Positions 62,708 through 64,000 of a stretch of 64,000 nt of DNA are shown piece after piece. The notes beneath the pieces are model-generated. The model saw only the letters and a program-made list of their open reading frames with translations, searched no databases and was not told the DNA's origin. A program made the translations under genes and the position numbers. Origin of the DNA: Streptomyces sp. RerS4. GTDB taxonomy: Bacteria; Actinomycetota; Actinomycetes; Streptomycetales; Streptomycetaceae. Within the stretch, counting starts at the first letter, position 1. Every line of letters begins with the position of its first letter. The stretch is from positions 1,800,001 to 1,864,000 of the forward strand of contig NZ_CP097322.1 in NCBI RefSeq assembly GCF_023515955.1, in the 5' to 3' direction.

Positions 62708-64000
62708 GTGGGCGAGCACGTGACCCGGTTGGTGGTCGGGGTGGGCGGTCGGGCGGGCGTTTCCGTCGCGGAGGTCTGCGCGCTGGTCGAGGAGACCCTG
62801 CGGGGTGCCGGGCTGAGCGCCGAGGCGGTGACGGCGCTGGCGACCGTGGCGGCGAAGACCCGGGAGCCGGGTCTCGCGGGTGCGGCGAAACGATTCGGCG
62901 TGCCGTTGGTGGGCTATCCCGCCGAGGAGTTGGCCGGCATCCGGGTCCCGCACCCCTCGGGGGTCGTCCGGGACGCGGCCGGGACCGCCTCGGTGGCGGA
63001 GGCCGCGGCGCTGGCGGGCGGCGGGGAACTCCTCGTACCCAAGCGGCGTTCGGTGGCGGCGACCTGCGCCGTGGCTTCGGCGCCCGAGCACGACCTGCGC
63101 CACCACGGGGACGCGGAGGTGGTGGACGCGGGCGGCGCGCTCGTGGACCTCGCGGTGAACGTACGGTCGAACACGCCGCCGGAGTGGCTGCGGCAGCGGA
63201 TCGCGGACTGCCTCGGGGACCTCGCCGCGTACCCGGACGGCCGGGCGGCGCGGGCGGCGGTGGCGGCCCGGCACGGGCTGCCGGTCGAGCGGGTGCTGTT
63301 GACGGCGGGGGCGGCGGAGGCGTTCGTGCTGATCGCGCGGGCCCTGGGCGCCGTACGGCCGGTCGTGGTGCATCCGCAGTTCACCGAGCCGGAGGCGGCC
63401 CTGCGCGACGCGGGCCACCGGGTGGAACGGGTGCTGTTGCGCGCCGAGGACGGCTTCCGGCTGGACCCGGCGGCGGTGCCGCACGACGCGGACCTGGTGG
63501 TGGTCGGCAACCCGACGAACCCGACGTCCGTGCTGCACCCGGCGACGACCCTGACCGCGCTGGCCCGGCCCGGCCGGATCCTGGTGGTGGACGAGGCCTT
63601 CATGGACGCCGTCCCCGGGGAGCGGGAGGCCCTGGCCGGGCGCCTGGACGTGCCGGGGCTCGTGGTGTTGCGGAGCCTGACCAAGACCTGGGGGCTGGCG
63701 GGGCTGCGGATCGGCTACGTCCTGGCCGAGCCGGAGGTGATCGCGAAGCTGGCGGCGGCGCAGCCGCTGTGGCCCGTGTCGACGCCGGCCCTGATCGCGG
63801 CGGAGGCGTGCGTGTCGCCGCGGGCGCTGGCCGAGGCGGAGGAGGCGGCGCGGCGCATCGAGGTGGACCGGGAGCACCTGTTGGCCGGGCTCGCGGAGTT
63901 CGAGGAGATCACGGCCGTCGGGGCGGCGCGGGGGCCGTTCGTCCTGATCCGCGTCGAGGGCGCGGCGGAGATCCGGACCCGGCTGCGGGCGCTGGGCTTC
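62708..64000 (+). CDS. cobC: CobE-CobC fusion: CbiG-C/CobE domain plus PLP aminotransferase-fold decarboxylase (cut by window end)
   Basis: Only the first 431 residues are present. The N-terminal domain (about 1-125) is CobE/CbiG-C-like: VVGVGGRAGVSVAEVCALVE, LATVAAKTREPGLAGAAKRF, and GTASVAEAAAL. The rest is a fold-type I PLP enzyme of the CobC/CobD (threonine-phosphate decarboxylase) group: YPDGRAARAAVAARHGL, VVGNPTNPTSVLHPATTL, VVDEAFMDAVPG and the PLP lysine K326 in RSLTKTWGLAGLRIGYV. The GTG start has GGAGG six bases upstream. It is divergent from the ZIP-like gene. In the corrin pathway this supplies aminopropanol phosphate. Confidence 0.88.
   Translation, partial: MGEHVTRLVVGVGGRAGVSVAEVCALVEETLRGAGLSAEAVTALATVAAKTREPGLAGAAKRFGVPLVGYPAEELAGIRVPHPSGVVRDAAGTASVAEAAALAGGGELLVPKRRSVAATCAVASAPEHDLRHHGDAEVVDAGGALVDLAVNVRSNTPPEWLRQRIADCLGDLAAYPDGRAARAAVAARHGLPVERVLLTAGAAEAFVLIARALGAVRPVVVHPQFTEPEAALRDAGHRVERVLLRAEDGFRLDPAAVPHDADLVVVGNPTNPTSVLHPATTLTALARPGRILVVDEAFMDAVPGEREALAGRLDVPGLVVLRSLTKTWGLAGLRIGYVLAEPEVIAKLAAAQPLWPVSTPALIAAEACVSPRALAEAEEAARRIEVDREHLLAGLAEFEEITAVGAARGPFVLIRVEGAAEIRTRLRALGF

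Overview
The window is chromosomal DNA of a Streptomyces or very close relative. The evidence is the very high G+C at third codon positions, a chaplin gene (chpE), a Spo0M-type sporulation-control protein, an SGM_5486-type mini-protein, an FHA/ABC fusion transporter and an actinobacterial cobalamin operon. The gene order (chpE - two-component pair - FHA/ABC - serB - fabG/fabI - tldD/tldE - tyrS - moaA - actP - subtilase - pit - cobD/cobQ - chelatase - cobO - cobB) matches, from memory, the SCO1800-SCO1860 core region of Streptomyces coelicolor. Most of the window is therefore vertically inherited core chromosome. I see no tRNA, rRNA, integrase, transposase, prophage or CRISPR array.

Layout. 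1-6.6 kb: DNA repair (Mpg, truncated by the window edge), Spo0M, a PEBP protein, an HNH nuclease, a TauE-type permease, an SPFH/NfeD membrane pair, an ABC ATPase and a conserved actinobacterial protein whose stop codon lies in a 169-bp palindromic MITE-like element. 6.8-10.1 kb: chpE, a NarL-type two-component pair and a secreted lytic-transglycosylase-like protein. 10.2-15.5 kb: a two-FHA ABC transporter, a roughly 1-kb gene-free stretch with 45-bp tandem repeats, serB and a SixA phosphatase. 15.6-20.5 kb: small membrane proteins, a CynX-type MFS permease divergent from a FadR-type regulator with a perfect operator-like palindrome between them, and fabG-fabI. 20.7-31.3 kb: tldD-tldE, tyrS, GlsB, DUF3099, moaA, DUF485-actP and a secreted subtilase.

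31.4-39.2 kb is the most accessory-looking part. It holds a zinc alcohol dehydrogenase, a lysoplasmalogenase and a sterol-desaturase-like protein. These are followed by a compact four-gene catabolic-looking operon (two amidohydrolases, an SDR and an acetoacetate-decarboxylase-like protein) divergent from a TetR regulator, with a perfect palindrome between them. 39.3-43 kb pairs an 877-residue protein carrying a C3HC4 RING finger and a TerD-like domain with a DEDDh exonuclease-BRCT protein. 43-52.6 kb carries housekeeping and hypothetical genes: SURF1, SDR, enoyl-CoA hydratase, a small HTH protein, an ABC-F protein, a zinc peptidase, a VOC protein and an alpha/beta hydrolase.

52.8-64 kb: a PHO-box-preceded phosphate transporter gene, then a cobalamin riboswitch and a tightly overlapping cobalamin operon (cobD, cobQ, chelatase I/D, cobO, cobB), a convergent ZIP-like transporter and a CobE-CobC fusion cut by the window end. 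A Streptomyces-type inverted-repeat element occurs twice here. One copy lies in the cobQ-chelatase gap, where I would expect cobN. The other lies inside the cobB reading frame, in phase, as an interdomain linker.
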